64,000 nt of DNA from a bacterium (GCA_016699045.1 CP064957.1:930001-994000); one strand, 5' to 3'; shown: positions 52,599 to 62,753, numbered from the stretch's first letter. Notes: generated from the letters alone by a model not told the origin. A program made the numbers and translations.

Positions 52599-53805
52599 AA
52601 GCATTTACCGTTGGTTGTGTAGGGTTAATAATGACGGTTGGTTGAAATTTTTTGATAGTTTCAATGACATGCACCAATTCATGCTGTTCAAGTTCTGGCC
52701 AAATTGGGAGCGCAACAATTGTTTGTGAAGCATGTTCGGCAACAGGGCAGACATTAATCAGATCCAAGTGTGTATTTAAAAATGGAATTTGAGTTAATGC
52801 TTTTGGATAATAAATATTGCTACCAATGCCATGTGTCGTCAAATGTTTAATGAACGCTGTGCGTTCTTGGTTATTTTTCAATATGGCGCAATATTGGTGA
52901 TAGACGTGGTGTCCAACCTTTTCTTGTGGTAATTGTAAAAATGGCAGTGCTGCTAATTCTTGGTTATAGAATTTTGCAATTTCGCGGCGACGTTGGTTGT
53001 ACGAATCAAGTTCATCAAGTTTGATTGAAAGGATTGATGCTTGAATAGTGTCTAAGCGACTGTTGATTCCAAATTCTTCATATTCGTAATGTGATGCACG
53101 ACCATGATTTTTAAGTTTCGTTAAACGCATGGCCAACTCGGGGTTGTCGGTAACGCAGCAGCCTGCATCGCCAAAAGCACCTAAATTTTTTGTTGGGTAA
53201 AATGACAAGACGCCAATGTCACCAAAAGTGCCCGCTTGTTGTTTGTTAGTGTGAGAGCCAATTGCTTGGCATGCATCTTCAATAATCCACAAGTTCCAGT
53301 TTTTAGCGATGTTTTTGATTGCTTGGTAGTCAGCGCATTGACCAAATAAATCGACAATAACCATTCCCTCAACGGGCAAGCCTGTTTTGGTATGAATTGC
53401 TTGGCCGTTTTGCATTGTTGCATATTCTTCAAGCCACGCTTGGATGAGCGCAGGGCTGATATTAAACGTTTCTGGTTCAATATCAATCATGACTGGATAG
53501 GCTTCCAGAGCAATGATTTCGCTACTTGAGGCAATGAATGAAAATGGCGTTGTTAAAACAATTGACTGTGGTTTAACATCAAGAGCTTTGAGTGCTAACC
53601 ACAAGCCGTCGGTGCCAGAGTTGCAAGAAATTACTTGTGAATTATTGCCTAAAAATTGTGCAAGTTTTTTCTCAAAGTCATTGACCAACGGACCACCAAT
53701 AAATTGTTGTGTTTTGAGGATGTACTCAAAGCTTGTAACTATCTTCTGGGTTAATTTTTCTGTTTGTTTTTGTAGTGAAAAAAAAGGCACATTAATTTGT
53801 TGCAT
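52588..53805 (-). CDS. DegT/DnrJ/EryC1 family sugar aminotransferase
   Basis: The 405-residue PLP enzyme has the family layout: PFFSLQKQTEKLTQ, then GPLVNDFEKKLAQFLG, CNSGTDGLWLALKAL near residue 80, TTPFSFIASSSEII, IVDLFGQCADY, WIIEDACQAIGSH near 180 and SFYPTKNLGAFGDAGC near 205 with the PLP Lys. NHGRASHYEYEEFGINSRLDTIQASIL matches the substrate-binding region. It transfers an amino group to a nucleotide-sugar ketone, probably for surface polysaccharide. It heads the degT-tmk-holB-comEC-like operon. Confidence 0.93.
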   Translation of the reverse strand: MQQINVPFFSLQKQTEKLTQKIVTSFEYILKTQQFIGGPLVNDFEKKLAQFLGNNSQVISCNSGTDGLWLALKALDVKPQSIVLTTPFSFIASSSEIIALEAYPVMIDIEPETFNISPALIQAWLEEYATMQNGQAIHTKTGLPVEGMVIVDLFGQCADYQAIKNIAKNWNLWIIEDACQAIGSHTNKQQAGTFGDIGVLSFYPTKNLGAFGDAGCCVTDNPELAMRLTKLKNHGRASHYEYEEFGINSRLDTIQASILSIKLDELDSYNQRRREIAKFYNQELAALPFLQLPQEKVGHHVYHQYCAILKNNQERTAFIKHLTTHGIGSNIYYPKALTQIPFLNTHLDLINVCPVAEHASQTIVALPIWPELEQHELVHVIETIKKFQPTVIINPTQPTVNAYAA

Positions 53806-54296
53806 ACTGCACTCCGAATATTTTTTTTAAAAAGCTTTACTTTTAACTTATCTCATTGATATCAATAAGGACACTACTTTTTTAGAACTATCGCCAAGAG
53901 TATAGAACAAAACTTTGATGAACCAAAATTTAGCGTGTTAAAAAACTTTTTTTATATTGATTTTGTCTCAGGTGTAAGTCCTTGACATTTAAAAAACAAA
54001 GGTTAATGATAAACCAGATTGATAATCAAACACTATCTAGTGTGCGCAAAGGAGATGCGGTGAAAAAGGAGAGGGATGTATCTTTATTCTCTCACGCGTT
54101 AAACATTCGTTTATTCCATTGTTTTCTCATCACGTAATAACACCAGTTGTTCTTTTTATGAGTTCCCTTTTTTGAAGGGAAGGATAGTGAATAATTAGAA
54201 AATTTTAAAAAGTGAAGGAGAGATACTCATTAATGTTTAATCGTAATAATAAAATTGTATGGTGTTCTGTCGTTTGTCCTAAAAGGGGAGAAAACA
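53806..54296. other. Long divergent intergenic region upstream of the giant exported-protein gene
   Basis: This 491-bp region has no supported gene. It likely holds promoters for degT (minus) and the giant protein (plus). The latter has a good GGGGAG ribosome site at 54284-54290. A TTGACA at 53982 followed after 16 bp by TAATGA is a candidate sigma-70-like promoter. Leader length would be close to 290 bases. Confidence 0.45.
53982..54009 (+). promoter_or_regulatory. Candidate promoter for the giant exported protein
   Basis: TTGACA (53982-53987) matches the -35 consensus; a 16-bp spacer leads to TAATGA, a weak -10. The position, in the only long gap before two highly coded genes, is the main support. 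Confidence 0.3.
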
Positions 54297-57200
54297 ATGG
54301 CTCGTAAAAGACTGAGGATCCTGCTTCTTGCAGCAGCGTTATTCAGTTTGCCTTTTCAAAAAGTAAAGGCATTCTATTGGTTGCCAGTTGGGGATGGTGT
54401 TGATGTTAATGGTTTTGCAACAACAGGTGGCATTTATGACGGTGGTGATCGAATTTATACGCCAATTATGCGTTCTGAAGATGCTAAAAAAAATGTAACG
54501 CCAACAAAGAAAAAAGCTGCAGAGTTAAAATCAGTGCCACCTGGATTTGTAGTTCCTGTTGATTATAATACATCATGGGAAGCAACAAGCGGAGATTCGA
54601 CATTGAATCTGGTTGGGTTATTAAACGGTACTGGTGATCCTGTTGAATTAAAAGTTGATGGTGACGTAACGATCAAAGCATTGACGGTTGATGGTACCGT
54701 TAACGTTTGTACGCCCGTAACTTTTATTCCGTATACCAATCCTGATGGTAATCCAATAAATGATGGTCTTGGTTATTCGCAAATTCAATTTGAAGTTGCT
54801 GAAGGCCGTACTATGACCGTTAATGTTGATCATAACCTTGAATTTAGAGGTATTACGCCGGGCGGTAATGTTCTTCGTTCAGGTGTAACCCGTGCTGGTG
54901 AAGAAGAAGCAACGCAACAAGGTTTAGATTTATATCTTACCTTCCGTGGTCGTGGTCAAACAACATTCAGAATGGCTAACGGTGTTGCCATTAAATTTAC
55001 TGGTGATATCGATGCTACCAATCCTGTTGATGTTTTAAATAATTATGCGTTTACTGGTTTTAGCAATAATGCTGGTGGTACCAAAGTATTGATTACGATG
55101 GATCAAACGCAAGATGATATTAATAATGGTCGTTGCAAAGTTCTGTTCCAACGTAAAAATTTCTTAGAACAGACTGAGCGTTGTTTGGTAATGGTTGGTC
55201 CTAACTCTATCTTGAGTTATGTTTCTATTGATCAATCAGGGCTTGATTATCTTGAAAATCCAGGCAATGGTGGTTTTGGTTCCGTAGCGTTCGATCCTTC
55301 AAATGCTGGTACAGGCCGCATGATTTTGTTAATCATGGGTGCTTATACGTTTGGTTTTGAGTCAGGACTATTTACGCCTGCTGATCCAGAATTTTATCAA
55401 AGACAATTTGTGTATCCATTTAACGATGGTACTGTTATTGTTGCTGGACATCGTGTAGCTGGTTATGACCCTGCTCAAATTCGTACGACGTTAAACTATT
55501 CCGTACCAGCTGGTGCGCAAGCTATTTTTAAAGTATGCGATGATCTTGCTTACAAAAATAGAGATCTTATGTCAGCGTACGATCCAGCACCTGCAGGCCG
55601 TCGTGGTTTGTTGGTTGTAAACGATGCACAATCTGTTGGTAAGCGCATGTCAGATCCTTACTACGATTTCTTCAATGGAGCTATTCCTGGCGAAGAAGGA
55701 TTTTTGCGTGATCGTGGTATGGGTAAATTAAATAAACGTGCGCATAAAAAATGTCGTCGCGGTTCTTTCCCTCAACTCATTAATGAGGAAGAAGAAGGAT
55801 TTGGCGGCTCATCGCTTGGTCATGAATGGTCAGCTTCTTTTGGTGTTGATCTTGATTCTTATTACAGAAATTCGCGTACCTGTTTTATTGTGGGTGTTAA
55901 TGGTTTGCTTGATATTTATCACAATACCTTTTTTGATTATGTTGCTGGTAGTATTAATCAACCTGATATTCTTGCACGAGCAGATTTTGGTGCCGATGTT
56001 ATTAAGAAAAAGAATCCAGCTGCATTTGTTATTGATGGCATAGACACCACGTTATTTTCTGATCAAATTAGCCAATTTACGGCAGCAGATCCTGCAGCAC
56101 GTGGTCTTGATGGCGTAGTAACAGCACAAATAAAATTCCGTGGTAATGGCTCTGCTCATTTCCGTTGTGCTGCTTCTTCAAAATATGGGTATATTTTTGG
56201 CTTGTGGTCAAAATTGGTAACGTTTGGTGAAGAAGAAGAAGAGGGTGAAGGCTTAATCATTTCTTCTCCTCGCGCGCTTGTTTGCGATAATCCTAATTTC
56301 GATTGGGATGCTGCATTAATTGTTGATAGTAGCGTGTTGTATGATGGTCAAAAACTTGCCGCTGGTCAGCACAGCAAAACCAACGGTGAAGGCGAGCATG
56401 TTTTTGAAAATGAAGGTCTTCTCAAGGTGGTTTCAGTTGCCAACACAACGTTGGTAGATCCTTCTACTGGTCTGCCTCGTGATTATGCTTCTACGGTTGA
56501 AAATGCCGGTTTCTTAAGCATGCCAACTATTACGTTTGATTATACCGGACACGAAGTTGATACGCGTCCATTAGTTAGAAATCATTCGTATGATCGTTAC
56601 AACTCACCAGCAATTTTCTTGAACAACAATGCATCTTTTTACAACTCAACCATTCAACATAGCGACGTAACAAAGTGTGTTAATGGTTTGCCAAATAGCT
56701 CTGACCCTGCGTTGACGGGCGGTGAACGTTTGTTCTTTGCAGATACGCTTTTTGTGTTTGATGGTTCAGATAGAGATCGTTATCGTTGGCCAGAATTAAG
56801 ATTCTACAACAATATTCTTGATCTTGAAGAATCGCTTAACGCATCTGGTATTCGTTTTGTTGTGCAAGATTATCCAAAAATAGCAACATCAGACGGTAAC
56901 AACAATTCCATTGTAAGATTTTTTGATCACGGTGATGTTAATGATACGTTCTTCCTTGGTCATGGTCGCTTGTTTATGATGGGTACACACAATAATAGAA
57001 TGGCGGATGGTTCAACAAACTTAGTTACTGAATCTGCATATACCAATGTATTTAAGATTAATGGTCCAGGAGATGGTTCTTCTGCAACGCTTAATCTTTC
57101 ATTACAAAATGGTGATCAATTCCCTGTTTCAGTAAATCCAGATGAATACGCAGCTCAGCGCGCACATCATCTGTTTTTACACTCATGTCCAAATCTTGGT

Positions 57201-59714
57201 ACGTGTAACATGGCCATTGGTTGGCCAACGATTCAGGGCGATAGCAGCTTAACATCATTCCCATATGCCAATACCGCGTATGGTCCAATTCCAAAAGAAA
57301 CATTAAGCTCAAATCCTGATGACTTGTTTAATCTTGATGCGTTGTTGTTGCCACCAGCAGTTGTAACGGTTGATGGACAATTCATAACCTTTGGTGGTTT
57401 TGACTCATTGGGTACTCCAGTTGCTGCACGTGGACCAATAACTCGTTTTGACAACAAAGGAACGGTATATGCAAACCATGGTGGTCGTTTGACGGTTGCA
57501 AGCCCAACCGATCCAGGTTCAGTACCGCCAGAAGTAATTGTTGATACGGTTATTGCGCAACGTGTTTGGAACGATTGGAATTTGGCAGGAACAACACGTG
57601 TGACTGATTTGTCGGGCCGTGTAGATCTTCCTCACGATCAATCAACCTTCTTGCCAAATGCAGCGGTACAGCCATGGGGCTTCACGGCTGCTATGTTTGC
57701 AGCACGTTCTGCTGAGACTGATGGCTTGGTAAGACTTGGTGGTTTCTTTAACCAAGACCTTGGTCGTGTTCGTTACGATCGTTCAGGCGCTGAAGACGTG
57801 GTGATTAATTGGAACAACATTGAAGGCGACGATCATTTGTTCGATGACATTCATCGTTCACCATTGGCAAGCCGCTTTGCATCAGTGCGTCGTCGACCAA
57901 TAACTCGTTTGACTGAAATCATTGATTTTGCAATAGACCGTCCAGACAACTTGTTGTTTGTTGGTGCTGGTGAAGATATCAGACAACTTCGTGTTGCTGG
58001 TGCTACTCAATCAAACCCATTCTATTTGTTGGTAACGGGTGATGCGATTAATCCAGTTTCAGGACGTGTGCGTGAGTTCGTGTCAGTGCCATTAACGCAA
58101 GACAATCCATTTGATGATGTGGTTGGTGCTGGTGATCATGGCATTCTGTTCTTAGAAAATGGCGGACGTATTGGTCTTGGTACGCGTGAAATTAATAGTC
58201 ATTCTGGTGGTAATTCATGGAAGATACTTGGTAAAGACCATGTTCAAATTGTACCACTTGGTGATGGTATTATTGATTTGAATGCTGATTTGGTGATAGA
58301 AGATCGTCAAGCACTTATTGCTTCTACGCAATTTAGTTCTGTAGTTTCTAATCGCTTAACATTTTATTCAGATCTTCCGCGTGAAATTCGTGTTATTGCT
58401 GGCGGCGAGCTTGATCTTTCAAGCTTTGGTCAATCAGAGAATTTACAACAAATTGCTTTTGGTGGCCAAGTACGCTTGATCATGGAACCAGGTTCAATAA
58501 TTCGCTTCCCATCAAATCCTGTGGGTGGTGTTGTGTTGTACTTTAATGATCAATCACAATTGATTTTTGAAGGACCATTTGAGCCACAAACAGAAGTGCG
58601 TTGCTATGCTAACTCAGATGCTGCACAAGCAGATCGTATTAAGATTGTTGGTATTGGTCAAATTTGGGGCAATAAAGATGCTCAAATTATGGTTAATAAC
58701 AATGCTTTGGTTGGTGTGCAAAATGATGACGTTTCGCTCTTTACCGATATTATAATCAGCATGAACAGACAATCAAATTTCAATATTGGTACGCCAGAAG
58801 TTTCTGGTGGTGCTTTTGAAGTTGGTAACCCATCCTCAGTTCTGGGTGGTGAAATCAACTTTACATTGAGCACGATTGGTGAAAATGCTGGTATGTTTGT
58901 TGGACGTGGCGGTTTCTTTGGTCTTGCCGCTGGTGTTATCAACCGTCCAGGCAATTTGAATGGTGATGCTGTTCAATCGCAAAATCCAGTTCTTGATATT
59001 GATGGTTTTGCATTGCTTGATGAAGATGATTTGCCAGTATTTACACCAGACACGACTCATGCATGGCAAGTACAAGGCTTGTTCGAAGTTAATAATATAA
59101 CGATAGACTTACAAGCAGGCTTTATTGATCATGCACGCATTTATGATGGTTCGCATCGTGAAGCATCGTTGATGGCATTTGGTCCAATTGCCTTTAATTG
59201 GCAAGTAAATGTTAATGGTCAGAACTATGTTGCAGTTCGTGGTGGCGGTAACGTGATGTTTGTACCAGATGCTGGTGTTGTACGTCGTGTTAACGTGTGG
59301 GATTATGCCGGCTTGTTGCCAAACGATGAGCATTATTCGTTGTTTGCTTCAGCCCCGCTTATGATTGACCGTGATGATATTGCAGGTACGGCATCGTTTG
59401 CTACAGCTGGTCGTTCATTGTTTACCAACTCACAAGATAGCTTCTTCAATTTTATGACCATTCGTCCTTTTGTTGATCAACCAAGAAAGAAAGTTGCCTT
59501 CTCGAGAGACTTGCTGGACAACCGTGCTGGTTACCTCAACCATGGCGTTGTAAACCCTGTTTATGCGACTGATGTTGATCGCATTGTACGTGTTGAAAAC
59601 CCACGTATTGTTGGTGGTGAGCCTGATGAGGCTCTTGAAAGCGGTGCCTTGATTGGGCAGCCTAATGGTAATGCCGATCCAGTAGCCTTTGGTATTCTTG
59701 AAACCACTGATTAA
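54297..59714 (+). CDS. Giant exported surface protein of about 1,805 residues
   Basis: The start is the ATG at 54297 (GGGGAG site); an in-frame ATG at 54255 precedes it. A signal peptide (RLRILLLAAALFSLPFQKVKA) is followed by a protein almost free of Cys, rich in Asn, Gly, Asp and Val, without membrane segments. Short beta-strands recur (for example GDVTIKALTVDGTVNVC and NNGGRIGLGT-type turns). This resembles beta-helix or S-layer/adhesin proteins, but I recognise no specific family. An acidic EEEEEGEG stretch and a basic KKCRRGSFPQ segment occur near residues 480-660. The next gene encodes a likely outer-membrane barrel, so the two may form a surface complex. Confidence 0.8.
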   Translation: MARKRLRILLLAAALFSLPFQKVKAFYWLPVGDGVDVNGFATTGGIYDGGDRIYTPIMRSEDAKKNVTPTKKKAAELKSVPPGFVVPVDYNTSWEATSGDSTLNLVGLLNGTGDPVELKVDGDVTIKALTVDGTVNVCTPVTFIPYTNPDGNPINDGLGYSQIQFEVAEGRTMTVNVDHNLEFRGITPGGNVLRSGVTRAGEEEATQQGLDLYLTFRGRGQTTFRMANGVAIKFTGDIDATNPVDVLNNYAFTGFSNNAGGTKVLITMDQTQDDINNGRCKVLFQRKNFLEQTERCLVMVGPNSILSYVSIDQSGLDYLENPGNGGFGSVAFDPSNAGTGRMILLIMGAYTFGFESGLFTPADPEFYQRQFVYPFNDGTVIVAGHRVAGYDPAQIRTTLNYSVPAGAQAIFKVCDDLAYKNRDLMSAYDPAPAGRRGLLVVNDAQSVGKRMSDPYYDFFNGAIPGEEGFLRDRGMGKLNKRAHKKCRRGSFPQLINEEEEGFGGSSLGHEWSASFGVDLDSYYRNSRTCFIVGVNGLLDIYHNTFFDYVAGSINQPDILARADFGADVIKKKNPAAFVIDGIDTTLFSDQISQFTAADPAARGLDGVVTAQIKFRGNGSAHFRCAASSKYGYIFGLWSKLVTFGEEEEEGEGLIISSPRALVCDNPNFDWDAALIVDSSVLYDGQKLAAGQHSKTNGEGEHVFENEGLLKVVSVANTTLVDPSTGLPRDYASTVENAGFLSMPTITFDYTGHEVDTRPLVRNHSYDRYNSPAIFLNNNASFYNSTIQHSDVTKCVNGLPNSSDPALTGGERLFFADTLFVFDGSDRDRYRWPELRFYNNILDLEESLNASGIRFVVQDYPKIATSDGNNNSIVRFFDHGDVNDTFFLGHGRLFMMGTHNNRMADGSTNLVTESAYTNVFKINGPGDGSSATLNLSLQNGDQFPVSVNPDEYAAQRAHHLFLHSCPNLGTCNMAIGWPTIQGDSSLTSFPYANTAYGPIPKETLSSNPDDLFNLDALLLPPAVVTVDGQFITFGGFDSLGTPVAARGPITRFDNKGTVYANHGGRLTVASPTDPGSVPPEVIVDTVIAQRVWNDWNLAGTTRVTDLSGRVDLPHDQSTFLPNAAVQPWGFTAAMFAARSAETDGLVRLGGFFNQDLGRVRYDRSGAEDVVINWNNIEGDDHLFDDIHRSPLASRFASVRRRPITRLTEIIDFAIDRPDNLLFVGAGEDIRQLRVAGATQSNPFYLLVTGDAINPVSGRVREFVSVPLTQDNPFDDVVGAGDHGILFLENGGRIGLGTREINSHSGGNSWKILGKDHVQIVPLGDGIIDLNADLVIEDRQALIASTQFSSVVSNRLTFYSDLPREIRVIAGGELDLSSFGQSENLQQIAFGGQVRLIMEPGSIIRFPSNPVGGVVLYFNDQSQLIFEGPFEPQTEVRCYANSDAAQADRIKIVGIGQIWGNKDAQIMVNNNALVGVQNDDVSLFTDIIISMNRQSNFNIGTPEVSGGAFEVGNPSSVLGGEINFTLSTIGENAGMFVGRGGFFGLAAGVINRPGNLNGDAVQSQNPVLDIDGFALLDEDDLPVFTPDTTHAWQVQGLFEVNNITIDLQAGFIDHARIYDGSHREASLMAFGPIAFNWQVNVNGQNYVAVRGGGNVMFVPDAGVVRRVNVWDYAGLLPNDEHYSLFASAPLMIDRDDIAGTASFATAGRSLFTNSQDSFFNFMTIRPFVDQPRKKVAFSRDLLDNRAGYLNHGVVNPVYATDVDRIVRVENPRIVGGEPDEALESGALIGQPNGNADPVAFGILETTD

Positions 59715-59729
59715 TTATTAGTGAAAAAG

Positions 59730-59758
59730 AGCGAGAGGAGATTGTCTCTCCTCTCGCT
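59730..59758 (+). terminator. Strong hairpin between the giant protein and the barrel gene
   Basis: AGCGAGAGGAGA pairs with TCTCCTCTCGCT around TTGTC. No T-run follows, so it may be an mRNA-stabilising or partial-readthrough structure rather than a full terminator. Confidence 0.65.
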
Positions 59759-59807
59759 TGCCAAAAGTGCGGAAGGAAAAGTTGTACGTGAAAAGTAAGG
59801 AAAGAGT

Positions 59808-61697
59808 ATGATAAAAAAAACGTTAAAGGCTCTGGTGTTTACTGCATGCGCGTTTTCGTGCACGGCAGTGGCGTCAGATTATCGTAGTCCACTGGTTACG
59901 GATCGCGGTCCGTTACGTTATGACTTTGATCTCAAGAAAGATAAATGGTCATTGCATACGTGGTCGATTGGTCATTTTAGAACGGCAGAAAAATCATTTA
60001 TCGATCATAGTTTTGATACTGAGTCGATTGCAAAAATGATTTTTGGTAAATCCGAATTTACCATCAGTGATTCATTTGAAGCTGGTATTGAAAATAAGTA
60101 TTTTTTTGAAAACTCAAGTCCATTTCTTGCAGCAGCAGCAATTAGACCATGTGTTACCTACGCAGAGCGTGGCTTAATGATTGGTGGCCGTTTTGAATAT
60201 CCAGTGTGGCACAACAAAGGCCGTGTTGGTGTTCGTGCCGTAGTGCCATTTAGAACCGTCCGTGTTGAGCGTGATGATGAAGCTGAACAAAGTCCTGGAG
60301 CTGCCGATCAATTACAAGAATGTGTCATTAAAAGTGATACTGTTTCTATAGTAGATGCGACGACAAACCGAAAGATATTTGAACCCATTTCGCGTTACAA
60401 GCTTTCATTGCTTTATAGTTTAAAATATCAAAATGCAGCTGGGGAATTTGTTCGCTATCTTAATCTTAAAGATGCCTCTGATCCTACAGAAATGGGTGCC
60501 GTAGCTTATACTCAAGCTTCTGCTGCAAATTATACGGGTCAAGAGATTCCATTTGCTATTATTACCAACAATGCAGGTGGTTTGCCACCGCATGATCGAG
60601 CAACTGGTGTGACAGTAGTGAGTGGAACAGGGAATTTTGGTGGTCCATCAGAAATCGTACGATTAGGGCTTGATGTTTCTGCTAATACAAAAAATCTTCA
60701 AGACTTGCCTGATGATCTTGCGTCATTGGTTGAAGGTAGCGATCAAGGTTATGCTTTTATAACGAGTAAAAATTATTCACAGTTGTATACTGATCCAAAA
60801 TTTGGTTCTTTGTGGGCAACGCAAGTGTTTAATGGCGCCACAGGAAGCACTGAGGGCATTGGTTCGCGCGCAGAAGTTGATTTTATTGATAGTCTCTTGC
60901 AACGTTATGATAACAATATTTTTAATTGGTTAACCAGAAATACTGACTACATGTTCAAAACAAATCAACGTGCTGGTCTTGGCAACATGGACATCGATTT
61001 TTTCTACGAACACACTTTTAATGATGACTGGCGCGTAGAAGCATGTCTTGGCGTGCGTTTGCCAACCGATGGTGATAATGATGGCGTTGCTAACAATCCA
61101 TATTCTGCTCGTCTTGGCAACGATAATCACGTTGAAATTAAGCTTGCGTTTATGGCTGCTTGGGCTGCGCTTGATTGGTTGAATTTGAAAACTGATTTGT
61201 CATACAACTTTGTACTTGAAGGAACTGAAAATATTTCTGCAGTATTCAAAGGTTCAACCGTTAAAAACTTTGGACCAGCAGTTGATGCGGATATTGATTA
61301 CGGCTATTTCCGCTTCAATCTTGATGGTACCTTCTTCCATCGCAAAACCAGAAAACTTGCAACAACGGTTGGCTATGAGTTTTATTATAAAACTGAAGAC
61401 AATATTAGCTTTAAGACACAAAAGGCAGAAAGCTGGCTTGGTAAAGTATGGGCAGATAATACTGGCAAACCGGTAGAAGAAGGTCAAGTTGGTATACAGT
61501 TTGTTAAGTACGAAATGAATCTTGATGGCGAATTGGCTGAAAAAGATACCGATCGTATTTCGCACCGCATTCGTATGGAAAGCAGCTGGCATGCACATCG
61601 CTACTTGCATCTCTACGTTGGTGGCGCGTACACGTTTGCGGGTAAAAACATACTCCGCGAATCAGATTCGTACGGCGGATTTCAGATCAGATTCTAA
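59808..61697 (+). CDS. Outer-membrane beta-barrel-like protein
   Basis: The 629-residue protein has a signal peptide (MIKKTLKALVFTACAFSCTAVA). The rest alternates hydrophobic and polar residues as in barrel strands, for example LNLKTDLSYNFVLEG, FNLDGTFFHRKTRKLATTVGYEFYY and LHLYVGGAYTFAGKN, and it ends in FQIRF with a C-terminal Phe, the outer-membrane assembly signal. Residues ~160-380 hold a large less regular insert, perhaps an extracellular or plug region. It follows the giant exported protein after a hairpin, so both may be one transcript and act together at the surface. Confidence 0.75.
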   Translation: MIKKTLKALVFTACAFSCTAVASDYRSPLVTDRGPLRYDFDLKKDKWSLHTWSIGHFRTAEKSFIDHSFDTESIAKMIFGKSEFTISDSFEAGIENKYFFENSSPFLAAAAIRPCVTYAERGLMIGGRFEYPVWHNKGRVGVRAVVPFRTVRVERDDEAEQSPGAADQLQECVIKSDTVSIVDATTNRKIFEPISRYKLSLLYSLKYQNAAGEFVRYLNLKDASDPTEMGAVAYTQASAANYTGQEIPFAIITNNAGGLPPHDRATGVTVVSGTGNFGGPSEIVRLGLDVSANTKNLQDLPDDLASLVEGSDQGYAFITSKNYSQLYTDPKFGSLWATQVFNGATGSTEGIGSRAEVDFIDSLLQRYDNNIFNWLTRNTDYMFKTNQRAGLGNMDIDFFYEHTFNDDWRVEACLGVRLPTDGDNDGVANNPYSARLGNDNHVEIKLAFMAAWAALDWLNLKTDLSYNFVLEGTENISAVFKGSTVKNFGPAVDADIDYGYFRFNLDGTFFHRKTRKLATTVGYEFYYKTEDNISFKTQKAESWLGKVWADNTGKPVEEGQVGIQFVKYEMNLDGELAEKDTDRISHRIRMESSWHAHRYLHLYVGGAYTFAGKNILRESDSYGGFQIRF

Positions 61698-61710
61698 CTT
61701 TAGTACATTT

Positions 61711-61758
61711 GCATAAAAAGCAAAAAAGCGGCCGCTTTGGGTTTAATGCCCTTGGCGG
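61711..61758 (+). repeat. 48-bp direct repeat, left copy, flanking the MNT/HEPN pair
   Basis: GCATAAAAAGCAAAAAAGCG followed by GCCGCTTTGGGTTTAATGCC and CTTGGCGG recurs at 62538-62585 with one mismatch. The sequence contains AAAGCGGCCGCTTT, a perfect palindrome, and GGGTTTAATGCCC, so it can fold as a terminator-like hairpin. Confidence 0.9.
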
Positions 61759-61836
61759 TCGTTTCACATGATACGTTTTTTGGTATGATAGAAAAAATTT
61801 TTTTAGCTTGTACTGCAAAATGAAGGACAGATTATC

Positions 61837-62160
61837 ATGATTTCCTCGCACATAATTCAAAACGTTACCGCGCGTCTTGTTGATACTTATGAGCCGCTAG
61901 AAATTTATCTATTTGGTTCGTATGTGTGGGGTACGCCAGATAACGAAAGTGATTTAGATTTATTAGTGGTTGTTGCGCAGTCTGCCGAAAAAAAGTGGTA
62001 TCGACGTTCTATTCCTGCGGCGTATGCGCTTAAAGATTTGATGATTCCAAAAGACGTGTTGGTTTTGACAAAAGAGGAATTTGAAAAAGGTGTTTTTGAT
62101 AAAACGACACTTTTGTACAAAATTAAGCACGAAGGGAGAAGGCTTTATGCTCAAGCATGA
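61837..62160 (+). CDS. MNT-type nucleotidyltransferase (antitoxin of an MNT/HEPN pair)
   Basis: The 107-residue protein is a minimal nucleotidyltransferase. The active-site motif reads LFGSYVWGTPDNESDLDLLVVV near residue 27, with the GSxxxG and DxD pattern. VLVLTKEEFEKGVFDKTTLLYKIKHEG at the end is typical of MNT proteins paired with HEPN toxins. It may AMPylate the HEPN partner to silence it, as known for MntA/HepT. It overlaps the HEPN start by 14 bp. Confidence 0.85.
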   Translation: MISSHIIQNVTARLVDTYEPLEIYLFGSYVWGTPDNESDLDLLVVVAQSAEKKWYRRSIPAAYALKDLMIPKDVLVLTKEEFEKGVFDKTTLLYKIKHEGRRLYAQA

Positions 62161-62530
62161 AGTGTGGTTAGCCAAAGCTTTAAGCGATTTAAAGTTAGCT
62201 CAAATTGGTGCTCAAAATTTTGATGTCATGGATAGTGCCATTTTTCATACGCAGCAATGCGCTGAAAAAGCTTTGAAAGCTTATTTGGTTTATCGTGAAC
62301 AGCCGATTCATAGAACGCATGACTTAGAAATGCTTATTAAAAGTTGTAGTGTGTTTGATAAATCATTTATGGCATTATTTGAACAGGCAGCTTTGTTAAA
62401 TCCCTATTGCTTTGGGTTTCGATATCCAATTGACAATGAAGAAGTCTTAGTGCCTGAGTCTGAAGAAATGAGTGAGGCGCTTGCTGCTGCAGAATATATA
62501 CTTGATTTTGTAAAGAAAAAGCTTTCTTAA
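62147..62530 (+). CDS. HEPN-domain protein (toxin of an MNT/HEPN pair)
   Basis: The 127-residue protein starts at the ATG at 62147, which has a good AAGGGAG site; an in-frame ATG at 62081 lies inside the upstream gene. The HEPN pattern is clear: WLAKALSDLKLAQIG, FHTQQCAEKALKAYLVYREQP and then IHRTHDLEMLIKSC with the Arg-x4-His catalytic pair (RxxxxH), and AEYILDFVKKKL. HEPN toxins cut RNA; the MNT partner neutralises them. Both genes sit between two 48-bp direct repeats. Confidence 0.85.
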   Translation: MLKHEVWLAKALSDLKLAQIGAQNFDVMDSAIFHTQQCAEKALKAYLVYREQPIHRTHDLEMLIKSCSVFDKSFMALFEQAALLNPYCFGFRYPIDNEEVLVPESEEMSEALAAAEYILDFVKKKLS

Positions 62531-62537
62531 ATATTCT

Positions 62538-62585
62538 GCATAAAAAGCAAAAAAGCGGCCGCTTTGGGTTTATTGCCCTTGGCGG
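62538..62585 (+). repeat. 48-bp direct repeat, right copy, flanking the MNT/HEPN pair
   Basis: The copy matches 61711-61758 except for T instead of A at TTTATTGCC. It begins 7 bp after the HEPN stop. Confidence 0.9.
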
Positions 62586-62753
62586 CCCCTTTAGTTTTTG
62601 GGGACGCTATAGCCCCCGCCGATAAGCCTTTGGAGCGGCGGGTTTCTTACGAAACCCACTTGTCTTTATCCCGTTTTTCTTGTACGTTGTTTATTAAGAA
62701 TTATAGAGGATTTCAATATACATTTTCTAATAGTATTAATAAAGGATTGAAGC

